Shown here: piece after piece, positions 1 to 11,160 of the stretch | Layout: each line of letters opens with the position of its first letter | Position numbering within the stretch: position 1 is the first letter of the stretch | NCBI GenBank assembly: GCA_014529385.2 | Contig: CM043960.1 | Location: 32,681,396-32,741,395 of the forward strand | Origin: Adiantum capillus-veneris | Lineage: Eukaryota > Streptophyta > Polypodiopsida > Polypodiales > Pteridaceae | Length of the DNA: 60,000 nucleotides | Reading direction: 5' to 3' | Translations under genes and position numbers: made by a program | Notes under the pieces: model-generated | Databases searched by the model: none | Seen by the model: only the letters and a program-made list of their open reading frames with translations | What the model was told of the DNA's origin: nothing

Positions 1-5
1 TCTGC

Positions 6-6
<1 letters not shown>

Positions 7-56
<50 letters not shown>

Positions 57-134
57 ACACACACACACACATTCGTTCTTATACACACACACACACACAC
101 ACACACGTTCGAGAGAGAGAGAGAGAGAGAGAGA
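7..134. repeat. Compound microsatellite (TC)n-(CA)n-(GA)n
   Basis: Three simple-repeat tracts follow one another: TC to about position 53, CA with a small TTCGTTCTTAT break to about 106, and GA from about 111 to 134. Open frames through it encode only Leu-Ser, Arg-Glu or Thr-His runs and are not genes. Confidence 0.95.
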
Positions 135-287
135 AAACCTACGCAGTAGCGGTGGTACAGTAGCTGCAGTAGCCGGTGATGGAGCTGCAATGAGGAAGGT
201 CTCTCTAAGCCGCAGGAGCGATGAGGAGTAGTTGCAGCAGTCGGTGATGAAGCTGCGTTGAGGAAGGTGTCTCTATAGCCCGTAGAG

Positions 288-366
<79 letters not shown>

Positions 367-469
367 AGGAAGGTGGCGATCAGGAAGGTGATGGAATGGA
401 GCCGGTGATGAAGCTGCAACAGCCCGTGATGAAGCTGCGTTGAGGAAGCTGTCTCTATAGCCCGCAGAG

Positions 470-514
<45 letters not shown>

Positions 515-668
515 AGGAAGGTGATGGAATGGAGCCGATGATGAAGCTGCGTTGAGGAAGCTATCTCTATAGCCCGCAGAGACCTCTCTCTCTCTCTTGA
601 GATGAGGAAGGTGGTGATGAGTAGGGTGATGGAATGGAGCCGCAGGAGAGATGGTGGCCACAGACCTC

Positions 669-719
<51 letters not shown>

Positions 720-720
720 A
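135..720. repeat. Decayed ~45-bp minisatellite interleaved with (TC)n tracts
   Basis: A unit containing GATGAAGCTGCGTTGAGG followed by TCTCTATAGCCCGCAGAGACC occurs at about 246-290, 428-472 and 540-584, with a poorer copy near 178-230. Each good copy runs directly into a (TC)n tract (290-362, 471-510, and a short one at 583-597). Another (TC)n tract lies at 672-716. The regular alternation shows that minisatellite unit and microsatellite were amplified together. No coding potential. Confidence 0.8.
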
Positions 721-1166
721 TCACCTTCCAGAGGGTGCCCCGCTTTGATCAACTTCGCCACAAGCACGCCTACTCAAGAGGCAGCTGGCGACGAATTTTT
801 TATTGTTTTTTTGAACCTCCTCATCATGAGCTCAGACTTTTTTTGAACTTCCTCACCGTGAGCCCGCCTGAGTCCTTAGAAGACGACACCTGACAGGGGG
901 AGGGAACCGGAATTCCCTCCCCCATTATCCTTAGTATAGATGCATCCACATCTATATCTTCTAATGGTTTCAAACAAAATAAATTCACTACATTCATAGG
1001 CCAAGGAAATTTTAAAGTAAAGAAAAAGAAGAATCCAAAGGTTAAATGACACATACATTGCAGGCATGCGATATCGCTTCTTTATATAGACATTAGTCTT
1101 TTGAGTTTTCACTTTCATGAGGCTTTCATTTCTTTGACTCACCCTGGGCCTCTCGTGCATAAGACA

Positions 1167-1169
<3 letters not shown>
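721..1169. other. Unassigned spacer
   Basis: No convincing gene, repeat or RNA seen. The short open frames on both strands overlap each other and have no recognisable motif. Confidence 0.5.

Positions 1170-1217
<48 letters not shown>
1170..1217. repeat. (TC)n microsatellite
   Basis: About 24 uninterrupted TC dinucleotides. Confidence 0.95.
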
Positions 1218-1221
<4 letters not shown>

Positions 1222-1277
1222 CTTTGCTTATTTATTTAAGCGACATGCAACGGTGTCTATAAAAAAGGTTCTTTGTG

Positions 1278-2285
1278 GGTGTAGGTCCTCAGCACTAAAG
1301 GGCACGGAAGATTTATTGAAGCTCAAGCGGTGGGATCCACGATAGCGAAGTTCGGACACGGAGATCAAGACGCGCGTAATCGTAAAATGCCGGGGTAAAC
1401 TAGGACACCAAAAGGTAAACTTGGACAAGCAAGGAGGGCTGTCCACGTTTATTTATCATTTGCCGATTTGTCGATATGTCAACTTCCCCGTCGCAGGTGT
1501 AGCGGTTAGTGCATTTGGCTCTCATGGTGGTGGCGAGGGTTCGAGTCTCCATGCTTGCCATGAGCGCCCATTTTTTTCCACCCTCAATCCCCCTCAAGAT
1601 TCCCCCTTTCGACCCGCGCCGCCGATCCCATCTCTTTCTACCCGTGCCCTTTAGTGCCGTGGGGTGTAGGTTGGGGACCTCTTGCTCTAGTTGAGGTTCT
1701 GGTGTGTGCAGCTGGTGGGTCTGTTTTAGTGGTATACTCTCATGCTGGCGCGGAGTTAGGAGGGTGCTATGGAAGACTGGTTGGTTCGCTTGGTGTTATG
1801 GGTGGAACCTCTGCTACTTGAGCTAGTTTGTGTTTCGGTTACTCTGTGTGCAGATATATTGTGTCCATGAACGGAAGGGGCGATGGTGGCAGAGTCTCAC
1901 CTTCCGGTGGCATTCATGGTCGCCTGGATTTGTTGATGTCTTTTTTTAAGGTGTGATGGTACTGCTCTGACCCTTCATTGGATGTTGGAGCTCTGTCCCT
2001 TTTTTGGTTCTTGACGGTCGTTGGTGGCATCAGCAGGGTGGTGGGGACTACTATGGGCCCCGCCTCCTCCTTTGTCTTTAAGCTTTATGTGGAGGGTGGC
2101 ACCCTAATCAACCGATGTAAGGTCGTGTTGGCTCCGGTTGTAAGTTGGATTGGGTATGTGGTCTGATTGGCTCTATCTTGGTTGTAGTGGGATGCCATGG
2201 CTCGTTCTAAGCATGGCTGTGATTCCTAAATTTTTTAATTTACTTTCTCACCCACATATTGTGGGTTAGGCAGCAAAAAAAAAGT
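1278..2285 (+). mobile_element. Candidate non-LTR retroposon (about 1 kb) with 13-bp target duplication and A-rich tail
   Basis: The 13-mer AAGGTTCTTTGTG lies immediately before (1265-1277) and after (2286-2298) this segment, and the right end carries an A-rich tail (about 2273-2283). That is the footprint of target-primed retrotransposition. Inside, at about 1494-1560, there is a tRNA-like stretch with an A-box-like TAGCGGTTAGTGC and a B-box-like GGTTCGAGTCT, so a SINE-type Pol III promoter may be part of it. The length is large for a SINE, no long ORF is present, and a composite SINE/LINE tail is possible. The tRNA-like part is internal rather than at the 5' end, which is odd. Confidence 0.55.
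1494..1560 (+). promoter_or_regulatory. tRNA-like Pol III internal promoter (SINE head)
   Basis: The sequence reads like the D-arm to T-arm part of a tRNA: GTAGCGGTTAGTGC as box A and GAGGGTTCGAGTCTCC as box B, about 40 bp apart. The second half of box B deviates from the GGTTCGANNCC consensus. No complete cloverleaf can be folded by eye, so this is a SINE head or tRNA relic rather than a functional tRNA. Confidence 0.5.
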
Positions 2286-2298
2286 AAGGTTCTTTGTG

Positions 2299-2723
2299 TG
2301 CTCAAAACATGGCAGCACAAAGGTGTAGAAAAGTTGAAAAACCTCCCACAAACTCCCAAGGAAAAAGCAAACCAATCATCAGGTCTTCTTCACCTTTGAG
2401 TTCCTTGAAAGACAACATTCTTCCTTCCTCTTCACTTTTGGGTTCCTCGAGAGAGAGCTCAACTTCATCTTTCCCATGAGCATCATGAATCCACCCCTTG
2501 AACTTATTGGCTTCCAAAAACTATTCCCTTTTACATTCGATTTAGAGAGACAACAAGAGAGAAGGAGAGAGATATCTACAGAGGGCTCATAGCAGATGAT
2601 CCACCCTCCTCCTCCAAGCATAAAGAAACCCCTCGATTCATCTTCCTCTTCAAGAGAAAACCATCCCCCTAAAGCTGCCATAACATCATGCTCCAAATCT
2701 CCATGGAAGAGCTCATCTAAAAA
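2299..2723. other. Unassigned spacer left of element A1
   Basis: Purine/pyrimidine-skewed DNA with short overlapping open frames only. No gene or known repeat recognised. Confidence 0.4.
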
Positions 2724-2730
2724 TTGTCCA

Positions 2731-3009
<279 letters not shown>

Positions 3010-3025
3010 ATTGGTATCAGAGCTA
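3010..3025 (+). promoter_or_regulatory. Primer-binding site of A1 (initiator tRNA-Met type)
   Basis: TTGGTATCAGAGC directly follows the LTR. TGGTATCAGAGC is complementary to the 3' end of plant initiator tRNA-Met and is the standard copia primer site. Confidence 0.9.
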
Positions 3026-3780
3026 CGGCTTGGTGATGGGAAGGAGCATGGTGGCGTTAAGAGCTTCTATGAAATAGATTTCTTGCTCTCGATGGTTGAG
3101 GGATCAAGAAAGCTTGGAAGCTTTGTGAGAACACAATAGGAGCTTGTGAGCTCGACTGAGAGTGATAGTGGCATTGAGAGCTTCTAAGTAATAGCTTGCT
3201 TGCTCTTGACAATGGAGGGATCAAGAAAGCGTGAAAGCTTTGCGAGAACACAATGGGAGCTTGCGAGCTCAGTTGAGAGCAATCTATACTCTTGTGGAAG
3301 CTCATAAGAGAGTGTCGAAGATAGTGTGTAAGTAAAGGTGTTGCCCTAAAAACTGTGTGTGCAAAAGCAAAGTTTACAAATAGTTTCCAAATTTGTTTTT
3401 CTCCTTGTAGAATGTAGATCTGAATTTTGTGCCCTCAACACCCCTCTATTTTGACGTGGTCTACAACTTTGCAAAAGAAACTTTTTGCAAATTCCTTACT
3501 GTTTTGTTGATATTCAACTCAGACTGATTGTATACATGAAATTTTAGGTTTTCTATTTTCTTTTAGTGTGCGAGTTTGATGCACTCGACATGTACTTAAA
3601 GTTGGGAAAATTAATTTTGAGTTGAAAATGCAATTTAGCTTGTGCAGAGCTTGAGGTTTGAGATTTTTGGTAGATTTGGGCAAAGAAGAAGCGGGTAGAT
3701 TTGGTCGACAATACCCATTTTTGGCTAAGGCAAAGCTATTTGCATTGGCACTACAGGTGGAACATCTCACAGGTTTTCAC
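3010..3780 (+). mobile_element. A1 leader, left part (interrupted by B)
   Basis: Non-coding leader. It matches, in opposite orientation, the leader of A2 downstream of its primer site near 48.4 kb (for example GGAGCTTGTGAGCTC and TTTGCAAATTCC). The match stops exactly at 3780, where element B begins, and resumes at 8637. Confidence 0.75.
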
Positions 3781-3995
3781 TCTTACCATATACATGTGGT
3801 AGTGATGTGTGTGAACACACTAGGACTGCTGGGGCATTTTTTCCCTCTTTAAGAGGTTTTTTCCCCTGTGTATTGTATTTATGTCCCTCACACTAGGGCT
3901 ATCTATCTTTCATTGCAACACTCTCTATTGTGTGCCTTGAGCTTCCTTTGTCTTCTCCAAGCTGTGTGCGTTTCTCTGCAACCCTAATTCCAACA
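3781..3995 (+). mobile_element. 5' LTR of element B
   Basis: It begins TCTTACCATATACATG (first bases mutated from TGTTACC) and ends CCTAATTCCAACA. It matches the 3' LTR at 8411-8636 along its length but lacks an 11-bp piece (ACTAAGTAATA region) present there. Confidence 0.9.
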
Positions 3996-3997
3996 AT

Positions 3998-4009
3998 TGG
4001 TATCAGAGC
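3998..4009 (+). promoter_or_regulatory. Primer-binding site of element B
   Basis: TGGTATCAGAGC three bases after the 5' LTR, the initiator tRNA-Met copia primer site. Confidence 0.92.
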
Positions 4010-4355
4010 AGGTTGCCTCCTCCAGGACTTAGTAGCCAGTAGCTCCAGCACATGCCTGCTCACTTTTTCCGATTTTAGTGAGCTTTGGCGAGAGTTCGCG
4101 GGTCGACAAAAATTTCGGGATAGCTCATAGAGCTTAGTCTACTCAAATTTCTGATTCGGGCTCATTTTGGCCTTTGTTTCCACTACAGGCAGGTCTGCAC
4201 AAGCAATTTTGTCAAGTGCAGAATTTTTGTCAATGTCGTTTTTTGCATAACAGTTCCTATACAATCTACTGCGGGTTGTGCTATATAGCACGTGCTAGTC
4301 TCACTCAATTTCTCCTCATTTTAGGCAGTTTTCACATCAGGTGCAGACATTTTCC

Positions 4356-5024
4356 ATGGCTGACAACAACACAGATGTGTTCTAGATGTTTGTTGCTACT
4401 GAGGAGGACAATTACCCTATGTGGGCTTACATGATGCAACATGTGATTGTGTCAAAGGGAGTCTGGAATATTGTGCAGGGCATTGATGTACGTCCTGGTT
4501 CTGAGGATGTAGGCAATGTTGAGGATGTTGTAGGTCTTGCTGCAAGGATTGTTGCTATTAGAGTTGTTTTGCCTATGACAGAACAAGCTCGTTGGGATGT
4601 AAAGGATGTGTAGGCTCATGCGTTGATTGCGTTTTCTGTGAAGCGCACCATTACTCCTCACATTCATTCAGTGAAATCCTCTAAACAGGCTTGGGATATT
4701 CTAGCAAGTCTTTATGCAAGCCGCAATGAGGCTAAAATTGCTTTACTGCATAAAGAGCTGGAATCGAAGATTATGCATGAGGAAGATGATATGGACACTT
4801 TCCTTGCTGGTGTCAAGAATATCAATGAGCAACTTATTTCTGTAGGTGAAGTCATTTCAGACAGTTCCCTTGTGCAGACTGTTCTTGATGCCTTACCAGA
4901 TTCTTACCAGACTTGTGCTAGTACTTGGAGACTTATGACCCAAGGAAGTCCTGAAGTTGTCAAGTTTGATGCATTATGCACATTGCTATTACAAGAGTCA
5001 CTTTCCAGAAAAAAACAGGACTAG
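4356..5024 (+). pseudogene. gag: Element B gag (UBN2-type copia gag), broken
   Basis: The frame starts MADNNTDVF at 4356, the same start seen in element C at 32780. Recognisable copia gag motifs include NYPMWAYMMQHV near the N terminus, QAWDILASLYASRNEAK, and LDALPDSYQTCASTWRLMTQ. Two in-frame stops lie in the first half: one nine codons after the start, and one before AHALIAFSVKR where C has CAG. Gag would form the nucleocapsid around the element's RNA. The conserved order of motifs makes the assignment firm; the stops make it a pseudogene. Confidence 0.88.
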
Positions 5025-5149
5025 GCAGCATGCAGTTGAATTGATTTTCAAAGAAAGGGTGGTAGCAGTAATGCAGCCACTTCCTTTGGTTCTGCTGCGA
5101 GTGGCAAAACTTTTGTTCCTAATGCTTCTACTGGCAGCAATTCGGCATG

Positions 5150-5566
5150 CCAATTGTCCATGATGCATGCATGTCAATTGCTGAAGATTCACATGTGTGA
5201 TATTTTGACAGTGGTGCTACAAAGCACATTACCTCACATCGTGAATTGTTCACCTCTCTCGACTCTGTCCCTCATGGGACTCCAGACACTTGTGCCAACA
5301 ATGCCTCTTATCCGGCTCAAGGAGTTGAAAAGATTGTTCTTACTGGTGCAAGTGGTAGTTCTTTCACACTTGTTGATGCACTTTATGTACCTGGGATCAA
5401 GAAGAATCTTTTGTCTGTATCTGCACTTGCTAGACTTGGACTTGTAGTCAAATTTGTGGATGACAGATGTACAGTTCATGATCTCATTTTTGGTGATGAA
5501 TTTTTTTCATTTGGCCTTTTGTGTTGTGGGCTATATAAGATCACTTTGTATGACAAGTGTGGATAA
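5150..5566 (+). pseudogene. Element B protease region
   Basis: The catalytic aspartate motif FDSGATKHITSHRE is readable at about 5203-5240, preceded by an in-frame TGA. The following frame (5246-5566) contains ALYVPGIKKNLLSVSALARLGL, typical of the retropepsin-to-integrase linker of copia polyproteins. The upstream zinc-knuckle part is scrambled. The protease would cut the Gag-Pol polyprotein in virus-like particles. Confidence 0.85.
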
Positions 5567-6586
5567 AATTTTTCAAATGCAGTTGCAGATTCAAAGGCTA
5601 TTTTAGATGCAAAACTTTGGCATGCACGTTTTAATCATCTAAATTTTGCCAGTTTGCTGCATGCAAAAATCTAATATGGTTGCTTCTTTACCGCCTCTTG
5701 AAGCACCTGTCAAACATGTTTGTGAAGGCTATATTTTGGGTAAAATGCAGTGTTCTAAGTTTCCACAGGATGGTTAAGTTAGGGCCACATGCAGTTTGCA
5801 GCTTGTGCATAGTGATGTTTGTGGGCCCATGCAAAATCCATCCTTGGGCAATTACCTGTACTTCGTGACTTTCATTGATGATTACTCTAGGCATGCATGG
5901 GTATTTCCGCTTAAAGCAAAGTCCGAAGGTTTTATGTGCTTCAAATAATTTCTGGCTATGGCTGAAAATGTCTCGAAATGTAGTATGGGCACCCTTCGTT
6001 CCGATCAAGGGGGGGAGTATATATCTCATGAATTGAATGCATTTTTGGCTAGTCGTGGGATAAAATGCCAATGTACAGTGATGGTGTAGCTGAGAGAAAA
6101 ACCAGGTCACTTATGAAAATGGCACGATGTATGGTCAAAAATCAAGCTTTGCTGCACTCTTGTTGGCTTGAGGCCATCGTGTGTGCCACTCATGTACTTA
6201 ACAGGTGTCCTACAAAAGCTTTGCAGTCTATTACTCCATATGAAGCATGGCATGATAGAAAGCCTTCTATTGAGCACATGCATGTTTTTGGTTGTTTGGC
6301 ATATGCTTTGGTGCCACAAACATAGCGCAGAAAATTGGATGATAAGGCTATGAAATGTAATTTTGTTGGTTATAATGCTGAAAGCAAAGGTTACAGGTTG
6401 TATCATCTGCAAACAAAGCGTATTCTGGTTTCACGGGATGTAGTGTTTGTGGAAGATTCCATTCAGCCCTTGCTGTCATGCACTAGAGATAGTAATGTAA
6501 GCTCATAGGACATTTATGGCACTTTGTTGCCTCTTTTTAGTGGTGGAAGTTCGAATGTTAATTCGAATGAAGAAAATGTATAGTCT
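5567..6586 (+). pseudogene. Element B integrase region, several frameshifts
   Basis: Integrase core motifs are readable across frames: KLWHARFNHLN (zinc-binding N-terminal domain), DVCGPM and FVTFIDDYSRHAW (first catalytic Asp region), LRSDQGGEYISHELNAF (second Asp), then TRSLMKMARCMVKNQALLHSCWLEAIVCATHVLNR. The segment around the catalytic Glu is damaged. Several frame changes and stops make it non-functional. Confidence 0.82.
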
Positions 6587-7508
6587 ATGGGGGTTTCCAA
6601 AAATGTTACAGATCAGCCTATTACTGATGCAAATGTACATGATGTACTTGATGAGAAAAGGGCCGAAAATGAGCAGGCTAGAGGTATGCCAAAATGGATG
6701 GTGCATACATTGGGTGACAGTAAATTGAATGCACCTTTGTCTAGTCATACTCGTTCAGGCTCTGGACATGCATCTTATGCATCAGATTGTTATGATTTGA
6801 TTGTGTCTAGCTTACATGATGTTGAGGAACCTCTATCTTTTGATGAAGCACAGAATTCAAAAAATTGGATGGATGCCATGCAATCACAATATGATGCACT
6901 TATAGAAAATGACACATGGACTTTATGTGATTTGCCTCCTAGCAAAAAGTCCATTGGTACAAAGTGGGTTTACAAGTTGAAACGCAAGCCGGATGGCGAG
7001 ATCAATTGCCATAAGGCTCGAATTGTTGCAAAGGGTTATGCACAAAAAAAAGGCATAGATTATGAAGAGACTTTTGCTCCCACTTGTCGTATGACTAGTG
7101 TGCATTTTCTATGTGCATTGGCAGCTCATTTTCGTTGGGATGTACATCAATCAGACATTGTTACTGCTTTCTTGAATGGTGACATATTTGAGGAAGTTTA
7201 TGTATTGCAGCCTCGTTGTTTTGTCAAGAAAGGACAAGAGGACAAAGTGTGCAGATGTAAGAAGGCTTTGTATGGGTTGAAGCAAGAAAGCTAACACGCA
7301 TTTGGTCAAACGAGGCTTTCGTAACAGTCCAACAGAAAGCACATTGTATGTAAAGCATGAGGGTGATGTACTTCTCATTGTTGTTCTTTATGTGGATGAT
7401 TTGCTAATCACTGGTCCCAATGAGGCACAAATTGCTGAATTTAAGACTGATTTGAATGCTACTTTCAAGATGAAAGATTTGGGGATGTTGCTTGGACATA
7501 CAATTTAA
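6587..7508 (+). pseudogene. Element B reverse transcriptase, two pieces
   Basis: The 235-codon frame at 6587-7294 has the copia RT start WMDAMQSQYDALIENDTWTL, then WVYKLKRKPDGE, QSDIVTAFLNGDIFEEVY (first catalytic Asp region) and LYGLKQ. It stops prematurely just after. The next piece (7302-7508) carries the catalytic YVDD box within LIVVLYVDDLLITGPNEA. A small deletion around 7290 removes the PRAWYEK part that element C still has. RT would copy element RNA into DNA in the cytoplasm. Confidence 0.9.
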
Positions 7509-8340
7509 GCAGTGTTATGGTGATATTACCTTGTGTCAGAAAAGTTACACAGAGACACTGCTATGTAAGTTTGGACTTGAGGATTGCAAACATATTGCCA
7601 CTCCTACGAAAACACGTTTGAAGTTGAGTCTACATGATGCTGGCGATCTTGCTGATGTCACTTTTTACCAAACTGTTGTTGGCTGCCTCATTTATGTATG
7701 CAACACAAGGCCGGATATTCAGTTCGTAGTCTCACAGGTCAGCAGATTTATGCATAGCCCAGGGTCTAAGCATTGGTAGGCTGTCAAAATGATTTTCCGC
7801 TACCTTAGTGGCACTTTACATCTTGGCTTGTTTATCCCAAGAGGGGATCATTGGCGCCAGACTTACATGCCTTTTCGGACTCAGATTGGGCTAGTTGTTT
7901 TGACACGCGATTGTCCACAAGTGGTTTTTGTTTCATTGTTGGTAGTTCATGTATATCATGGTTGAGCAAGAAGCAACCTACTGTGGCCACTTCGAGTTAG
8001 AGGCTAAGTACAGGGAAGTCTTCACAACTACGGTTGAGTGTGTATGGCTTAGATGCCATATGGCTGATTTGGGTGTTGGACTGGACACTGTCAACACTAT
8101 CTACACTGATAGTCAAAGCGCATTGGTAGTTGCAAGGAACCCAGTTTTTCATGCTTGCACAAAGCACATTGAGGTGCATTATCACTATGTCAGGGAGAGG
8201 CTCTCAGCAAGAGAGATCAGCTTGGCTTATGTGCCAACACAAGACAACCTTGTAGATCTTTTCACAAAGGCATTGTCTCATGAGAAGCTCAAAGATTTCC
8301 GCAAAGCTTTGGGCTTACTCCCCTTTGTGGACTAATCATG
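7509..8340 (+). pseudogene. Element B RNase H region, broken
   Basis: It continues the pol frame with TYTETL-like and QTVVGCLIYVCNTRPDIQFVVSQVSRFMHSP (end of the RT connection) at 7492-7779. A damaged part follows, then the RNase H end DSQSALVVARNPVFHACTKHIEVHYHYVRERL and DLFTKALSHEKL (7949-8335). Stops occur at about 7779 and in the 7790-7950 segment. RNase H would remove the RNA template strand. Confidence 0.88.
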
Positions 8341-8399
8341 TCCTCAGGGCATGGCACTTCCCTTTACTCATGTGCCAGCTCTCGTTCAGCGCATGACTC

Positions 8400-8410
8400 C
8401 AGGGGGGATT
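8400..8410 (+). promoter_or_regulatory. Polypurine tract of element B
   Basis: CAGGGGGGATT directly abuts the 3' LTR start TGTTACC, the expected place of the plus-strand primer. Element C carries the equivalent AATCCCCCC on the other strand at 27761. Confidence 0.85.
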
Positions 8411-8636
8411 TGTTACCATATACATGTGGTATTGATGTGTGTGAACACACTAGGGCTGCTAGGGTATTTTTTCCCTCTTTAGGAGGTTTTTTCCCCCGTA
8501 CATTGTATATACGCCCATCACTCTAGGGTTATCTATCTTTCATTGCACACTAAGTAATACACTCTCTATTGTGTGCCTTGAGCTTCCTTTGTCTTCTCCA
8601 AGATGTGTGCGTTTCTCTGCAACCCTAATCCCAACA
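8411..8636 (+). mobile_element. 3' LTR of element B
   Basis: It begins TGTTACCATATACATGTGG and ends CCCTAATCCCAACA, 226 bp, and is followed by the target duplication TTCAC. Confidence 0.92.
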
Positions 8637-9550
8637 TTCACATGACACTTTGACATCAATTTTGTGCTTTGGTTCACGGTCTTTGCAAATGCATTTTCAT
8701 GATGGTGCATGGTTGATGCCCATTGTGCATGCATTTTGGCAAGATTTTGAGTGCCTATGAGCTCTCTTGAGAGCATCGTTTTCGTGAAACATTGGTCAGT
8801 TTTTTTCTTGGCACCTTTTTGGCGCTTGTTAATGCACGATCACTCCGTTTATATACGTTGATGTGGATTGCCATTGTATGTGATATTGTGGAGCCGTTTT
8901 GGCATTTCTACTCATTGACATTGAGTAGTGTTATGGTTTATGGTTTTAAGCAGTGTTCAAGGTTTACTCCCACTTTGCCATACTTTTGGTCGACATAATT
9001 TAGTCACTTTGTAGTGGTCAAAATCATCTCCCACTTGGGCATGTTTGATTCGGTTTATGGTTGAGATTTGCATGGAGATTTCACTCATTTTGTAGGGGAA
9101 ACTTTGTTCAATTTTCCCTAGATCTATTGCCATAGTTTGGCTTGATTGTCATACGCTTTTTGATGCATTTGCAGAACTGGATTGAGATAGTGATTCTCGC
9201 TTGGTGTGGTCAACTTTACTCCCACATGACAGATGGTTATTTTTGGACACGGATTGGTGTCCTTGTATCCACTCTCGCAAGAGTGAGATGTGTGTATGAT
9301 CGAAGTGGCCACATGTAGACGACTTATGGTATGCACTGTTTTTTATCGACAAATAATTTGATCATGAGTCTACTGCATACAGTTCACAGGTAGTCACTAG
9401 TTATAGGTTCCATGTACTTTTGGCAGTTGAGACTTCCATCAGTGTGACGATTGTAGAGCACAGTGTGGTTACAGTACTACGAAAGATTTTATTCATTGAT
9501 GTGTTGAGTGCTACGAGTGTCGGTGAGCTCTTTTGAGCGTGTTTTCTCTC
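8637..9550 (+). mobile_element. A1 leader, right part
   Basis: The A1 leader resumes after B. It matches in reverse the A2 leader around 46.9-47.8 kb (for example GCATTTTGG, GAGCTCTCTTGAGAGCAT, CACTCCGTT and TGGTGTCCTTGTATCCACT). No gag or pol follows; the element is cut off at the microsatellites after about 9550. A phrase near 8745 (GAGTG..GAGCTCTCTTGAG) recurs at about 9510, indicating a small internal duplication. Confidence 0.7.
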
Positions 9551-9551
9551 C

Positions 9552-9690
9552 ACAACACACACACACACACACACACATACATATACACATATGTATCTAT
9601 CCATATATTTGTATACACACACACACAAATATATATACATATGTGTGTGTGTGTGTGTGTATACACACACACACATATATCTGTATACTA
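9552..9690. repeat. (CA)n / (TG)n / (AT)-rich microsatellite cluster
   Basis: CA tracts at 9555-9580 and 9615-9628, a TG tract at about 9640-9660 and a second CA tract at about 9661-9676, joined by ATATAC/ATGTAT spacers. An 11-C homopolymer follows at 9717-9727. Confidence 0.9.
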
Positions 9691-9892
9691 TGTATAAAGT
9701 GGGAAGGGATCCCCGTCCCCCCCCCCCTCTTTGACATGTGGGAGAAGTTCTTCCATCTAGCACGAAAGGTAGAGAGAGAGCTCCTCCGACAGGGAAAAGA
9801 GAGAGCATGCCTTAATGCTTAACCATTTGGTGAGAAGAATGAAATTTCTTGAATCTTTTAGTTCACACGATGCTCTCTTCAAGTTCGTTGTC

Positions 9893-10021
<129 letters not shown>

Positions 10022-10036
10022 AGTTATTTACTTATA

Positions 10037-11160
10037 TTACCCATAGACAAACAAATACATGTTCAAAGACCAAGGTACCCAGATAAATACAAAGTTTATT
10101 ATACAAAACAAACTTAGATAGCAAGATTTTGTACAAATGAATAACACCAGGTTGGTACAAGTCACCATCCAAAGGGTAGAGACTCCTTTACAAACTTCCA
10201 ACCAGTAGCTAATCTTCCAAACAATAAAGCAACCAAAAAGTTGAACCAAGAGTATAGCCCTCACCTACACCCATAGAAACAACATAACATTCTGTTAGCA
10301 TTGGCTCTGTATGCAGATGATGTACGGGCATCCTAGTTGTTATCCATGTCACAAAGATACAACTTTTTTTGTGCAATCATTGAAAGATAAACTTAAATAC
10401 ACTTTGGTAGCCAATTACAACATCATAAAAACTTCAACAGCCTAGAAACTGCCAATGATTGTCATTTTATGTTAAGTATCTTCATAACTTATCTCCTTAT
10501 TCTTGCAGGTTCTATTCAAATAGGCTCTGTTCCTTGACTACGCCATGTTCTTTGCCGCAAAGGAAGCTACATATTTTGCCCTAGCTGCTTTAAGATTTTC
10601 CGAGATATGTGCTCTCTTGATCGGATCGACTATAGTACTCATCCGAGTAGTCAACCTATACCTTGGTATAACTTGATAACAATAGACAAATCATTTTTGG
10701 CATTATTAGCACCAAAACCGTCATTACATACTCTTGTATATAAGAAAACCTATAGGTTTTTCCATAATCATGAGCGACACGAGCCACAAAATGGCTGGAT
10801 TCCATTATACTTTTAAGGAAACCGAGAGTCTAACTACTACGATGCTATCTAAAGTAATCTGCACATGCTGCAGTAACATGTCGAGTGAATAAGTAAAAAG
10901 TAGTTTATAAAAACATATATGCCCTTAGTTGGTCTAGGTCTTGTCTAGACAAAATGTCATGTTGAGAATATCCAAAAAAGTGAAAAAAACCAGGAGTTTT
11001 TATACTCAAAAATAGGAAATTGGTAAGAAGAGTCCAGCTAAGAGACCATAACCATCCAGCCATGTCATCCACTGTTTTGAGGTGTCATAAGTTAGCAAAA
11101 TTCTATTAGACAACAGAAAATAACAACTATATTTGCGCTAACCAAGATCCTAAGATCTTG
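10037..11160 (-). other. Unassigned DNA, possible terminal exon on minus strand
   Basis: On the minus strand a hydrophilic, Ala/Lys-rich stretch (about 10671 down to 10538) reads RYRLTTRMSTIVDP then HISENLKAARAKYVASFAAK and ends in TAG. A possible AATAAA signal lies about 440 bp further on (10095-10100). The frame is open for only about 54 codons and the surrounding frame has random-density stops, so this may be chance. No family recognised. The rest of the block shows nothing supportable. Confidence 0.2.

Larger units (their letters stand above)
3781..8636 (+). mobile_element. Copia element B, complete but degenerate, nested in A1
   Basis: Full Ty1/copia layout: 5' LTR, primer site, gag, protease, integrase, reverse transcriptase, RNase H, purine tract, 3' LTR. 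It is flanked by the perfect 5-bp target duplication TTCAC (3776-3780 and 8637-8641). Removing B rejoins the A1 leader. The order gag-PR-IN-RT-RH defines copia rather than gypsy. All domains carry stops and frameshifts, so it is not autonomous. Element C at 27.5-33.4 kb is a second member of the same family, with near-identical LTR ends. Confidence 0.93.

Noticed and set aside
455-893. Open frames of Arg-Glu and Leu-Ser repeats
   Set aside because: They are translations of (TC)n/(GA)n tracts; the same holds for similar frames near 2.9, 9.9, 38.1, 38.4, 39.1, 40.1, 54.2 and 57.3 kb.
1290-1400. 5S rRNA gene
   Set aside because: Only about 11 bases (CAGCACTAAAG) plus scattered matches agree with plant 5S; not a gene, at most a relic.
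10037-10264. Hydrophobic minus-strand frame that could be a membrane protein
   Set aside because: T-rich plus-strand complement gives hydrophobic codons by composition, stops upstream are at random density, and no family is seen.
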